Assembly: GCA_028693055.1 (NCBI GenBank)
Contig: JAQUWD010000010.1
Location: forward strand, 22,907-86,906
Origin: Eubacteriales bacterium
Lineage (GTDB): Bacteria > Bacillota > Clostridia > Christensenellales > Aristaeellaceae
Direction: 5' to 3'
DNA length: 64,000 nt
In this document: positions 1 through 8,728 of the stretch, piece by piece
How positions within the stretch are numbered: position 1 is the first letter of the stretch
Layout of the letters: each line of letters begins with the position of its first letter
Position numbers and translations under genes: made by a program
Notes under the pieces: generated by a model
The model's input: the letters and a program-made list of their open reading frames with translations, nothing else
Told to the model about the DNA's origin: nothing
Databases searched by the model: none

Positions 1-70
1 CTTGTCCACCTCCTGCCGGATGGCGGCAAGCCTTGCAATGCATTATAAATGTTTAGCAATGGATTGTAAA
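1..70 (-). promoter_or_regulatory. Leftward promoter and ribosome site for a gene beyond the left edge
   Basis: On the minus strand a TTTACA -35 (65-70) and a TATAAT -10 (42-47) are separated by 17 bp. Downstream lies a short GCCGCCATCCGGC-type hairpin and then an AGGAGG ribosome site at about 9-14, so a gene transcribed leftward probably begins at or just beyond base 1. Its product is not visible. The element sits directly after the stop of the GH31 gene, so the neighbouring gene has its own promoter. Confidence 0.55.
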
Positions 71-107
71 GAAGGATGCAGGGAAAGTGCAAAAGCACAT
101 ATTTACG

Positions 108-1631
108 CTACAGCCGCGTGAATCGGGGAATGTCACGAAGGGTTACCGGCAGCGTCACCGTTTGACCGCCTTCGTAGGTTTGTCCGTTCCACCCCAACCA
201 TTTTCCTTTGGGTAGATAAACGGTCTTTTCCTTGGCTCCCCGCTCAAGCACGGGAGCAGCCAGTATGGTTTCCCCCAGCATAAACTGGGCGTCTACCTTT
301 TCCAGCCCATCGTCGGGGTAAACATAGGACATATGACGACTAATGGGTTCTCCGGTATGGGCCGTCTCCTGCGCCATCGTATAAAACTGTTCGCCCAAAG
401 AGGCATGAAGCTTCATCGCCTCCACCACAAGCGCCGCATTGTCGGCGTCCAGCACCCGCCATGGCGAAATGGACATCTGCATCATTCCCATCAGCGCGTT
501 TGCCTGCGCCCAGCGCACAAACAGCTCCTCATCCATTTTCTGCCCTTGATTGAAGCAATCCAGGATGCCGCCCCCTACCATATCCGGGCAGCAGTAAGCA
601 TAACCCAGCAGCCCTTGCAGCAGCGTATGAGGAATCAACGTATTCAAGCCAAAATCGTTCCAACGATGATATTTATCGTGCAGCCGCGCAACGATGGGCT
701 TGCCGCCAAATTTCCACGCCGCGCGGAATTCGTTCAGCGCGTAATGGGAGCCAACCTCGTTAAATACAGCCGTTTGCTCCCGCGCTAGCACGGGGCGGTA
801 CGTTTGGTCGTCGTCCGTGTAAAAATATGCGTCTCCCGCGTCAAACTTAAAGCCGTCCACACCGTAGCAGGTTATCAGCCGTTTTAGCTCTCGGTGATAC
901 CATGCCGCCGCGTCCGGGTTCGTCAAATCCAGCACAGCGCTATAGCCGTTCCACCACGCACGAAGGGCTATTTCACCCTCTGCGTCGCGGATCAAAAAAT
1001 TTTGGTCTCTCAGCTTCTTAAACTGGGGACCCGCGCAAGCCACGGTAGGCGTAACCCAAAGCATTACGCCAAAGCCCATCTGATGTAGCTCATACACCAG
1101 CTTTGCCGGATCGGGTATTTTCTCTTTATTAAACTCAAAGATTCCATAATCTGCCTGCCATCCCTCGTCGATCATCAAAATACCAGCGGGCAGACCGTGC
1201 TCCAAAATGCCGCGCGCATAGCGAAGAATGTGATCTGTGGTTTGGTCCGTACCCAGCTCTATCCAAGTATTGTACTGCGGCTGCGTGAAGAAGCGCCGAT
1301 CCGGCAGCTCCCCCGTAAAGGAAAAAAAGGCTTGGCAGGCGGCAGAATACGCGCCGCGGAGGTTTTCATAGCCTTCTCCCAGCAGGATTTCTCCCACGCC
1401 CTCGCAAACCAGCCTTCCCTTCTCCGCCTTTAGGCAATAGGGCCTTTCGCTCCATAGGTACCGCCCCTTGGAGGAAAGATACAGCGGAGCAAATTGGTCG
1501 TTTTCCCGTCCCCCATTGGGATCAATCACACAAACGCTTTCCGCGTCCAAGGGCATTGCGTGTCCCAGATTCACCGCGCCTCCCCACCAGCATTCCCCGG
1601 GGAGCATCTCTACTGTTCGCGTTTCGCTCAT
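108..1631 (-). CDS. GH31-family glycoside hydrolase, short form (507 aa)
   Basis: Probable cytoplasmic alpha-glycosidase of family GH31, cleaving alpha-linked glucose, galactose or xylose from oligosaccharides; the exact substrate is not readable. The barrel signature is clear: an IDEGW segment near residue 155, an LWVTP strand near 192, and the nucleophile region GFKFDAGD with Asp about 264. A PDMVGGG segment near 350 probably carries the acid/base Asp. There is no signal peptide and the N-terminal beta domain is much shorter than in the 738-aa GH31 protein of the same operon. It resembles the MYORG/SIP-like GH31 branch more than YicI. It is the last gene of the leftward transporter/xylosidase operon, 35 bp after the DUF4317 gene, with an AGAGG ribosome site before ATG. 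Confidence 0.88.
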   Translation of the reverse strand: MSETRTVEMLPGECWWGGAVNLGHAMPLDAESVCVIDPNGGRENDQFAPLYLSSKGRYLWSERPYCLKAEKGRLVCEGVGEILLGEGYENLRGAYSAACQAFFSFTGELPDRRFFTQPQYNTWIELGTDQTTDHILRYARGILEHGLPAGILMIDEGWQADYGIFEFNKEKIPDPAKLVYELHQMGFGVMLWVTPTVACAGPQFKKLRDQNFLIRDAEGEIALRAWWNGYSAVLDLTNPDAAAWYHRELKRLITCYGVDGFKFDAGDAYFYTDDDQTYRPVLAREQTAVFNEVGSHYALNEFRAAWKFGGKPIVARLHDKYHRWNDFGLNTLIPHTLLQGLLGYAYCCPDMVGGGILDCFNQGQKMDEELFVRWAQANALMGMMQMSISPWRVLDADNAALVVEAMKLHASLGEQFYTMAQETAHTGEPISRHMSYVYPDDGLEKVDAQFMLGETILAAPVLERGAKEKTVYLPKGKWLGWNGQTYEGGQTVTLPVTLRDIPRFTRL

Positions 1632-1666
1632 AAAACGAACCTCTTTTCTGTCTTTCTGGCGTCGAC

Positions 1667-2848
1667 TTAGTCCGAATAACCTGCATCGATTTTTAAACCG
1701 TTAACCTCTACGTCTCCATCCGCTAAGATCAGGATATAGTAGCGGCCGTCAATGACCCGCGTCTCAATCCGATCCCGATGCTCCGGATCCACGCGAATGG
1801 ACACACCCGAGGTTTCCACTTTAAACTGCTTGGGGCTGACCAGATTTACCGCCGGTATCTCGGCGTATTCGCCAAAAGACTGGGTAAACTGCTCCGCAAA
1901 GGCCGCCGTTTTTTCCTCCGACACGCCGCAGTTTTGCAAAACCTCCTGCACCTCCTGCTTGGATAAGCAGAGCGGCTCTGCCGTCTTATCGGCCTTCCGC
2001 TCCTCAAGCATGGTTTCCACTGCCTCATGCACGGACTGCACAACGTTTAAATTGCATTCCTCCGCTAAGCTCTCCTGCAGCACCGATTGAAAAACCTCTT
2101 TCTGCTCGGCAGCCGTCATTTGCAGCTCCGTATGAAAGACATTTTGGGCAAAGGCGTTATGCAGATTCGCGGTATCCTTGGTGTAGTAAAGGGCGTGATG
2201 AATATTAGCGCAGCGCTCCTCATAAGCCGGATACATGAAGCCTAGCTCCGGGGCGCCGACCGTCCAATCGCTGTCCCGGCTGTGGAACTCGCTTTCGGCG
2301 GCAAAATAACGCAAGGCGGGCTTGGACAGCTTCACCGGGCATAGAGCGCAAAGCATGTAATTTAAAATGCTTTCCGACTGCTCACGGTCTATTTCGCCGT
2401 TGCAATCCCGGCCCGGCACATCGTAGCCGTCATGCAGCAGCAAAAGCAAGTAGTTACTTGCGTTCTGGGCTTCCTCGATGGACAGCGCCTGCTCCTCATG
2501 AAGCTTTTGAATATACGCGACGACTCGCTGCTCAAACTGCTCCATCATCTCCTCGTCGGTCAGGCCGCTATCGCATAGTGCAAGCAAAAGCCGCTGTTCC
2601 TCGCTCAACTCCGCTTCCCCGCTGCCAAGCTCCACGGACAACAGGTTTTGTCCCGCCGTTCCCGAAAGCACACGCTTGAAAATGGACATATATTTTTCAT
2701 TTTCCTCTTGAGGCAGACTGCCCACACGCTGGGCAAAGCGGGATATGACCTGACCCTCGCTGCTTATATAGCAGCCCCGCAGCACGGTTGGGTTGCGACG
2801 CTCCGGGTTGAGACGGCGCTTTATCTCCGACAAATCACGTTGATTCAA
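1667..2848 (-). CDS. DUF4317 family protein
   Basis: A 393-residue soluble protein that I recognise as DUF4317 from its opening, an N-terminal KRRLNPERRNPT segment followed by a GCYI strand, and from its overall length; the family is common in Clostridia and has no established function. The protein is rich in Glu and Gln, with no signal peptide, membrane segment or obvious catalytic motif. The C-terminal 60 residues look like a small beta-rich domain (VSIRVDPEHRD, then a DGRYYILI strand). It lies between two GH31 glycosidase genes in the same direction with gaps of 47 and 35 bp, an odd place for a protein not known to act on sugars, so co-transcription may be incidental. Confidence 0.8.
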   Translation of the reverse strand: MNQRDLSEIKRRLNPERRNPTVLRGCYISSEGQVISRFAQRVGSLPQEENEKYMSIFKRVLSGTAGQNLLSVELGSGEAELSEEQRLLLALCDSGLTDEEMMEQFEQRVVAYIQKLHEEQALSIEEAQNASNYLLLLLHDGYDVPGRDCNGEIDREQSESILNYMLCALCPVKLSKPALRYFAAESEFHSRDSDWTVGAPELGFMYPAYEERCANIHHALYYTKDTANLHNAFAQNVFHTELQMTAAEQKEVFQSVLQESLAEECNLNVVQSVHEAVETMLEERKADKTAEPLCLSKQEVQEVLQNCGVSEEKTAAFAEQFTQSFGEYAEIPAVNLVSPKQFKVETSGVSIRVDPEHRDRIETRVIDGRYYILILADGDVEVNGLKIDAGYSD

Positions 2849-2895
2849 AGCCTACATCCCCTCATATGGTTGTTTCAAGCATTTCTAAGCCAGCC

Positions 2896-5112
2896 TTATG
2901 GATGCACGATGATCTTACACGACGGCTGCCCGCTGGTTTCGGTTACCTTTCCGTCGCAAGTCCTTATCGTATAAAAGTGGCATTCAGAGGCGGTGGAATT
3001 GGGCACCCTCACGATTTGCTCTCCGTCCTTAGGCGCATATACATGCAGCTCCAGCCCCTCCCAATAATCGTAATCCGGCCGATCGCACACGGAGCCCATG
3101 GGAATGGCGCTGTTCTCCCGGACCATCAGCGGTAGCGTATGAAAGCCATGCACTTCATGCCGCCACACGCCGCCCTCCGCCGCCTCGCCGGTCAACAAAT
3201 TGACCCATCGTCCTGCGGGCAGATAATAGTCCACGTGATGATCTTTATGGAACACCGGCGCTACCAGCAGACTCTCCCCCAGCATATACTGGGTATCGCA
3301 GGTCTCGCAGGCGATATCGCCGGGAAATTCCAGCATCATGGGGCGCATGACGGGAATCCCCTTTTCATGGGCTTCCAAGGCTGCATTGAACAGATAGGGC
3401 ATCAGGCGGCATTTCAATTGGGTGAACTCTCTGGCAACGTCGCAGCTTTCCTCGTCAAACAGCCACGGCACGCGGTAGGAGGTGGAGCCGTGCAGGCGGC
3501 TATGGGAGGAAAGCATCCCAAAGGCAATCCAACGCTTGTACACATCCGCCGGCGCGGTTTGCTCAAAGCCGGATATATCGTGGCTCCAAAACGCAAAACC
3601 CGAATGGCTGATGGAAAGGCCGGAACGAAGCGTCTCCGCCATGCTTGCATAGGTGGCGCTATTATCGCCGCTCCAATGGACGGGATATTTCTGCCCGCCC
3701 GCTGTAGCGCTTCGGGCAAAAACGATAGCGTTGCCCTTTCCTTTTTTGCCCTCCACGCATTCGAACACCATCTTGTTATATAAATAGCTGTAATAGTTAT
3801 GCATCCACAGCGGATCGCTGTGATCAAAATACTCGATCTCCCGCACGGGGATACGTTCTCCAAAATCGGTTTTGAAGCAATCTACCCCCATATCCAGCAG
3901 CTTCTCCAGATAGCCGGTAAACCAACGTCTGGCTTCCGGGTTGGTAACGTCCACAATAGCCATGCCGGCTTGCCACAGGTCTGTCTGCCATACATCGCCG
4001 TTGGCTTTCTTTAGCAGATAACCTTTCTCCATGCCTTCTTCAAAAAGCGGGCTTTCCTGTGCAATGTAAGGGTTAATCCAGCAGCAGATATGCAGTCCCT
4101 TGGCTTTTAAACGGCGAAGCATCTTTTCCGGCTCTGGGAAGGTTTCCTCGTCCCAGCGGAAATCGCACCAGTTGTAGCCCTTCATCCAATAGCAGTCAAA
4201 ATGAAAAACGCTGAGCGGGATGCGGCGCTCCGCCATACCGTCGATAAACGAAGCCACCGTTTTCTCATCATATTCTGTGCTAAAGCTGGTGGACAGCCAC
4301 AGACCAAAGCTCCACGCGGGCGGCAACGCGGGGCGACCCGTCAGGGCAGTATAGCGTTCCAAGATCTTTTTAGGCGTTTCCCCGTAGATCAGGTCGTAGC
4401 AAAGCTCTTCTCCTTCCAAGCTGAACTGCACCCGTTCCACCTTTTCGCTGCCCACCTCGAAGCTAACGTCTCCGCTGTTTTCAACAAACACGCCATAGCC
4501 CCGGTTGGTCATATAGAAGGGAATAGATTTGTAAGCCTGCTCGCTGGCGGTGCCCCCATCGCTATTCCATGTGGAGATTTCCTGCCCGTTCTTCACATAG
4601 GGCGTAAAGCGTTCTCCAAAGCCGTAGACCCTTTCCCCCACATCCATGTTCAGTGATTCCACCATGTAGCTTTTCCCGCTGGGCTTATGAAAGGCGTGAG
4701 CCATCCCATGGTACTCGGACTCCGTCAATACCTGGTCTCCAGCCTGATAGCTTACCCGCCATCCGGCGGGCGCCTTGTCGATGACAGCGCTGAGCTCGCC
4801 GCTACAAAAGCGATAGGCTTCGGCTGTTTCCTCAATCACCGGCGTTACCGGGGCTTCGTTCAGCTCAAAATATGGCCCCCGCGCCGCTTTGCCCTTAAAA
4901 TGGGTCACTTTGACGCGAATCACATTTTCCATCGGTGACGAAAAAGCGACAGTCAAGGTAGCGCTGTTCAGCAAATCTCCACGCCCGTTTATTTTCTTTG
5001 TGGGGCATAGGATTTCCAGACAATTCCCCGTCTTTTTGGCACGATAGCTCTCCACCGCAAAATGCATATCGAATTCCGGTTTTAAAAGCCAGTATCCGTT
5101 GGTAAACTTCAT
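2896..5112 (-). CDS. yicI: Alpha-xylosidase, GH31 (YicI/XylS-like)
   Basis: Releases alpha-linked xylose from the non-reducing end of xylosides such as isoprimeverose or xyloglucan oligosaccharides, in the cytoplasm. The 738-residue length and domain order fit YicI: an N-terminal beta-sandwich (about 1-250), the (beta/alpha)8 barrel (about 265-600) and two C-terminal beta domains. The nucleophile motif KTDFGERIP puts Asp at residue 416, the same number as in E. coli YicI, and WSGDNS places the likely acid/base Asp near 483. HFDCYWMKGYNWCDF and INPYIAQ are further family signatures. No signal peptide. It follows a small membrane protein by only 2 bp, so the two are translated from one mRNA; the AraC-linked transporter upstream probably supplies the substrate. 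Confidence 0.93.
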   Translation of the reverse strand: MKFTNGYWLLKPEFDMHFAVESYRAKKTGNCLEILCPTKKINGRGDLLNSATLTVAFSSPMENVIRVKVTHFKGKAARGPYFELNEAPVTPVIEETAEAYRFCSGELSAVIDKAPAGWRVSYQAGDQVLTESEYHGMAHAFHKPSGKSYMVESLNMDVGERVYGFGERFTPYVKNGQEISTWNSDGGTASEQAYKSIPFYMTNRGYGVFVENSGDVSFEVGSEKVERVQFSLEGEELCYDLIYGETPKKILERYTALTGRPALPPAWSFGLWLSTSFSTEYDEKTVASFIDGMAERRIPLSVFHFDCYWMKGYNWCDFRWDEETFPEPEKMLRRLKAKGLHICCWINPYIAQESPLFEEGMEKGYLLKKANGDVWQTDLWQAGMAIVDVTNPEARRWFTGYLEKLLDMGVDCFKTDFGERIPVREIEYFDHSDPLWMHNYYSYLYNKMVFECVEGKKGKGNAIVFARSATAGGQKYPVHWSGDNSATYASMAETLRSGLSISHSGFAFWSHDISGFEQTAPADVYKRWIAFGMLSSHSRLHGSTSYRVPWLFDEESCDVAREFTQLKCRLMPYLFNAALEAHEKGIPVMRPMMLEFPGDIACETCDTQYMLGESLLVAPVFHKDHHVDYYLPAGRWVNLLTGEAAEGGVWRHEVHGFHTLPLMVRENSAIPMGSVCDRPDYDYWEGLELHVYAPKDGEQIVRVPNSTASECHFYTIRTCDGKVTETSGQPSCKIIVHP

Positions 5113-5114
5113 GG

Positions 5115-5642
5115 TTACGCCTCCTTTTTAACCGCCGCAGCGCCTCTTTTGGACAACAGCGCATTTTGATAGCTAATCATGATATGGCAGGGCGCAAAAA
5201 TAATCGCCGCAGCCATCAGCGGTATGGATAAAAGCATCACTCCGCTGAATAGGAACATGATAGACGGTAAAATCGAAAGGGTCAGCGCCCGAAAGACGCT
5301 ATTTTGATGAAAGCATACGACCCAAACAGTGCAATAAGCAATGACCAGAAGGCCGTTTACAATCAGGTACACAGTCGGTGCTTCCCCGAACCAAAAGCCA
5401 AACCACGTACCCGGAATATTGATGATCATCAATCCAAAGCATCCAAAGCGTCCAATTTGCTCCAAGAGATCAACGCTTCGGTTTTGCCAAAGATTATCGA
5501 AGCCGTCTTTGCACTTGGCCGCAAAAATCATATTGGGAATCATGATCGCTACTATGATGACAAAGCCGTATTCGTTAAACCATCCCATCCCTTGTTTCCC
5601 CCCGCAGTTAAAAAATGCATGCCAGCCCATGGCTTTGTTCAT
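5115..5642 (-). CDS. Small polytopic membrane protein, function unknown
   Basis: About 175 residues with four to five predicted membrane segments: a VIIVAIMIPNMIF helix near 28-41, IGRFGCFGLMIINIPG near 63-78, a TVYLIVNGLLVIAYC helix, and a long hydrophobic stretch near 125-160. The tail is short and basic. I do not recognise a named family. No Shine-Dalgarno sequence stands before the first ATG; an in-frame ATG at 5588 (giving 158 residues) may be the real start, since the first 18 residues are unlike the rest. It ends 2 bp before the alpha-xylosidase gene and follows the esterase by 44 bp, so it belongs to the operon. Confidence 0.6.
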   Translation of the reverse strand: MNKAMGWHAFFNCGGKQGMGWFNEYGFVIIVAIMIPNMIFAAKCKDGFDNLWQNRSVDLLEQIGRFGCFGLMIINIPGTWFGFWFGEAPTVYLIVNGLLVIAYCTVWVVCFHQNSVFRALTLSILPSIMFLFSGVMLLSIPLMAAAIIFAPCHIMISYQNALLSKRGAAAVKKEA

Positions 5643-5686
5643 CTTAGCACTTTTCGAAACAAGCGTCCAGTGGACTGAACCATTTC

Positions 5687-6907
5687 CTATGCTTGTTTGG
5701 AGGAATTGGTTTCACCTTTGGCGGCGGCAATCGCGTCAAGCAACGCACGCGTGGATTTTTCCATCGCGTCGAAGCGCTCCTTCTGGGTCTGTGAACGGTA
5801 GCTTTTGGCAGCGGGATGGAATTGCTCCCAAAGGTTTTCCGGCGGCTGAAAGGGAGTATTCATCAAGTGACGATAAAAAGGGAAAAAGCGGCACAGCTCG
5901 TCCGCTATGTAGGACGCAAACCGATAAGCTCCGTACTCATTGGTATGGGTGTAATCGCCGGGATGGAAATAGCCCTCAGCGTTTTTTTCGCCAAGCTTCT
6001 GGAGGAGACTGACGGAATAGCCGTGCAGGTCGACGCATAGCAGATTCATTTCATTAGCCAGCTCCTTTACCGCCTTGGCATGGTCTGCCAAAAGATCGTG
6101 ATAGACCTTTTGTTCCTTCCAGATATTACGTCCAAGGGGCGTAACCAAAATGGGAACCCCGCCCAGCTCCATAACCTCCTGCGCAAAGCGACGAAGGTTA
6201 TGGGGATATTCGCGGTTTGCCAACAAACGCTTCTCCTTTTGGTCGTTATGACCGAATTGAAAAAGGCAACAATCGCCGGGCTTTAGAAAGGTCTGTACGA
6301 TGGAAAAGTGACCTTCGCTTCGAAAGGTCTCGGTCGTCAGCCCCGAATGAGCCTGATTTTCTATCGCTACAGAACCAAAGAGGCATGCGGGCAACGCCTG
6401 TCCCCAAGAGGCGTAACAGCCGCCGGGCGAATAGGGAATCCCGGAGCTTTGGTCCGTCACTGTAGAATCACCGCAGAGAAAAATGGCTGGTATGGTAGGC
6501 ATGGCCTCGCCATAGCAGCTTTCCAAGCAGATTGCTACAGCCTCTGGCTTCTCTGTGCAGAAGCTGAAAAACAGCCGTTCGATTGGAAATATCGTTTCGC
6601 AGTCCCGGGGCAGAATCTTCGCAAGCGATACATACCATGTCGCCTCATAGCGCTCCCCGGCCTTCAACGAGATCAAATCGCGCAGCTGCTTGCGCCCAGA
6701 AAATAGAAACAAGCGATTCACGTTTTCAAGAGCGTACAGCTTCACATGGAGCGCGTACCGTCCGGCAGGAAGCGCGTCGCTGCAATAGCTTACCGGGATG
6801 AAGCCGGGCATGCCCGAATCCTCCGGTAGAAAGCCGTCCGTCAGCTCGGGGTATGCGTCGACAGGTCGTTCAGGTTGACGATGAAAGGGGTGAAGCGAAT
6901 AGTGCAT
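5687..6907 (-). CDS. SGNH/GDSL acetylesterase, CE12 rhamnogalacturonan acetylesterase-like
   Basis: Likely removes acetyl groups from pectic (rhamnogalacturonan) or other acetylated oligosaccharides. Residues about 140-345 form an SGNH domain: the nucleophile block CGDSTVTDQ puts Ser at 148, oxyanion residues sit in the GG/S segment near 163 and in FGHND (Asn 221), and the Asp/His pair is DYTHTNEYG (Asp 318, His 321). This DxxH spacing with GDSTVT is typical of CE12/YxiM/YesT-like enzymes. Residues 1-135 are an additional beta-rich domain of unknown role. There is no signal peptide, so it should act on imported material. It sits directly after the solute-binding protein gene of the operon. 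Confidence 0.85.
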   Translation of the reverse strand: MHYSLHPFHRQPERPVDAYPELTDGFLPEDSGMPGFIPVSYCSDALPAGRYALHVKLYALENVNRLFLFSGRKQLRDLISLKAGERYEATWYVSLAKILPRDCETIFPIERLFFSFCTEKPEAVAICLESCYGEAMPTIPAIFLCGDSTVTDQSSGIPYSPGGCYASWGQALPACLFGSVAIENQAHSGLTTETFRSEGHFSIVQTFLKPGDCCLFQFGHNDQKEKRLLANREYPHNLRRFAQEVMELGGVPILVTPLGRNIWKEQKVYHDLLADHAKAVKELANEMNLLCVDLHGYSVSLLQKLGEKNAEGYFHPGDYTHTNEYGAYRFASYIADELCRFFPFYRHLMNTPFQPPENLWEQFHPAAKSYRSQTQKERFDAMEKSTRALLDAIAAAKGETNSSKQA

Positions 6908-6953
6908 CGTCTAATGGCTCCTCTCAAGAGTAAGAATAGCTGATGTTTCGGTT

Positions 6954-6982
6954 CGAAAATGGCCGGGAATCGCTTCCCGGCC
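6954..6982 (-). terminator. Hairpin after the binding-protein gene, likely partial terminator
   Basis: On the minus strand a 9-bp perfect stem (GGCCGGGAA, loop GCGA, TTCCCGGCC; 6961-6982) is followed by ATTTTCG. It lies between the solute-binding protein and esterase genes, where a leaky terminator or 3'-protective hairpin would give more binding protein than downstream enzymes. Confidence 0.6.
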
Positions 6983-6997
6983 ACCTGTTTATCTTGT

Positions 6998-8659
6998 TTA
7001 CTTTTTGGAAATATCGGGGAGCTTGGTGGTGTTGCCGGCTTCATAGGCTGCCAAACGCTCGTCGAGTATCTCCTGATAGCCAGCGTCCAAGTACTCTTGG
7101 CACAGCTGGTCATACAAGGCGTCAAACTCAGCAGGTTCGCATTTGATGAGCTGAGAGAAATAACCCTGATACAGGCTCAACAGCGTGGCGCTATACTCGC
7201 TCTCGCTCTCGATTGCCACTGCGAATACGGGGTCGGAGTACGCATAGCCTTCCAGCGCATAAGCCTTGCTCTTGGCAAAGGTAGCGGTCATTTCAGCGTT
7301 GAAGTCCTGAGGAATGCCCTTGGGCGTGATGGCTGCAATGGACTGCTCTACCGTGCCGTTTACCTTGGAGGCATGGGCCACGCAGGTCATATCGATGTTC
7401 ATGTTGTGGTTGAGCATTTCGTCGCCGCGATAGTCGCCGTTCACAACAGGCAGGCCATCCTCGCCGAGGGTGTAGGTTACGCCTTCAATGCCGTTCTCCA
7501 TTACGAAGAGCACCTCGGGCTGTACCATCCACTCCATGTACATCCAAGCAGCCTTCAGCTGGTCAGCGGTGGCGTAGCTGGAGAAGCCAACGATCATGCC
7601 GAAGGGATTATCGGCACGGGTAGCGGGAGTGGCAACGCCCTCTTCAAGGACGCAATCGGGATCCTGAATAGCCAGCTTAGCGTCGGGGTTCTTCTCGTAG
7701 AAAGCGTTGAGCCAGTCTACATTGGCGCTCATGTATCCGCCGTAGCTGTAGGTCTTGCCGTTGATGAAATCGGTCTGCTCCTGAGAAGCGGCGCCGTCCA
7801 TGGTCACAGCCAGATCAAACTCGGAGGAATACCAGCCCTGATGATACTCGGCGTTGAAGCGCTTCAGCATCCGCTTGGTAGCTTCCATGGTGAAGGCGGG
7901 GGTGCCCAAGGAGGATTCCTTTACCCATTCCGTCTCGTCCGCCGGGAAATCGCGGTAGCCGAAATTGGCAATGTAAGCGCTGGCGGGCAAGCCGCGAGGC
8001 ATGGGGTTCTCGGTAATACCGGCCTCAATAATCTTATTGATGGCCTCGGTCTGCTCGGCATAGCTCTGGGGAACGTGATCGTAGCCAACCTGCTCCAGCC
8101 AATCCATACGCACGAAGGTATAGTAGCTATAGGGGGTGTTGTAATAGGGACGCTCGGAGAGCACGAAGTAATCCGTACCGTTGATGGCGGTATAGCCCAA
8201 CTGGTTGTTGTCTACCATCTTCTGATAATAGGTGGGAGCCACAGCCTTGAAGGCTTCCAAATCCAGCGGCTGCATCGCGCCGTCGTTGGCCCACTGGGCA
8301 ACCTTAGGATAATCGTACTCCATCATGATGGTGGGGGTATCCTCAGAGGCGATCAGCAGGGAATACTTGGTCATGACGTCGCCGCGAGGAATCGCTACGA
8401 ACTTTACATCGATGTTCCATTTGTCGCCAAATTCGCTCTGGATCCATTTGGTCCAGTAGTTATCGTCCACAGCGGGATAGCCTTCCTTGGAACGGTCGTA
8501 CACGGGAACGGTAATGGTTACGCGCTCGGCAAAGGCGCTCCAATCCGCGGGCAGCGCAGGGTCGGCCGTAGGAGCGGCAGCCTCGGCGGAAGCGAAGGAG
8601 CAAACGCTTGCCATCATCATGATAGCCAGAATCAGGGATAACCAGCGAGAACGTTTCAT
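6998..8659 (-). CDS. LplA-type carbohydrate ABC transporter substrate-binding protein
   Basis: Extracytoplasmic sugar or oligosaccharide receptor (553 residues), the usual size of LplA/YtcQ-like family 1 binding proteins. The N-terminus is a signal peptide (KRSR then a hydrophobic stretch to ASVCSFASAEA); cleavage after ASA is likely, and the Cys is not in a good lipobox. Proline- and aromatic-rich loops, a DPDCVLEEG segment and a terminal basic tail fit the class. It follows the two permease genes by 69 bp, and no ATPase gene is in the operon, as is normal for LplABC systems that share an MsmX-like ATPase. AAGGAGG stands 7 bp before ATG. A terminator-like hairpin follows the gene. Confidence 0.9.
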   Translation of the reverse strand: MKRSRWLSLILAIMMMASVCSFASAEAAAPTADPALPADWSAFAERVTITVPVYDRSKEGYPAVDDNYWTKWIQSEFGDKWNIDVKFVAIPRGDVMTKYSLLIASEDTPTIMMEYDYPKVAQWANDGAMQPLDLEAFKAVAPTYYQKMVDNNQLGYTAINGTDYFVLSERPYYNTPYSYYTFVRMDWLEQVGYDHVPQSYAEQTEAINKIIEAGITENPMPRGLPASAYIANFGYRDFPADETEWVKESSLGTPAFTMEATKRMLKRFNAEYHQGWYSSEFDLAVTMDGAASQEQTDFINGKTYSYGGYMSANVDWLNAFYEKNPDAKLAIQDPDCVLEEGVATPATRADNPFGMIVGFSSYATADQLKAAWMYMEWMVQPEVLFVMENGIEGVTYTLGEDGLPVVNGDYRGDEMLNHNMNIDMTCVAHASKVNGTVEQSIAAITPKGIPQDFNAEMTATFAKSKAYALEGYAYSDPVFAVAIESESEYSATLLSLYQGYFSQLIKCEPAEFDALYDQLCQEYLDAGYQEILDERLAAYEAGNTTKLPDISKK

Positions 8660-8695
8660 GTTTCATCCTCCTTTTAATTGGGTCAGGATTATGTC

Positions 8696-8714
8696 AAGCC
8701 GCTTCCTGCGGCTT
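8696..8714 (-). other. Short intercistronic hairpin
   Basis: A 7-bp perfect stem with a 5-base loop (AAGCCGC AGGAA GCGGCTT on the minus strand) lies between the LplC permease and the binding-protein gene. No T-run follows it, so it is more likely an RNA-processing or stability element than a terminator. Confidence 0.35.
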
Positions 8715-8728
8715 AGTCAACAAAGAGC

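Noticed and set aside
6959..8641. 560-residue rightward open frame
   Set aside because: It lies wholly opposite the solute-binding protein gene. Its sequence is rich in His, Gly and Val with no family pattern, as expected from the antisense of a codon-biased gene.
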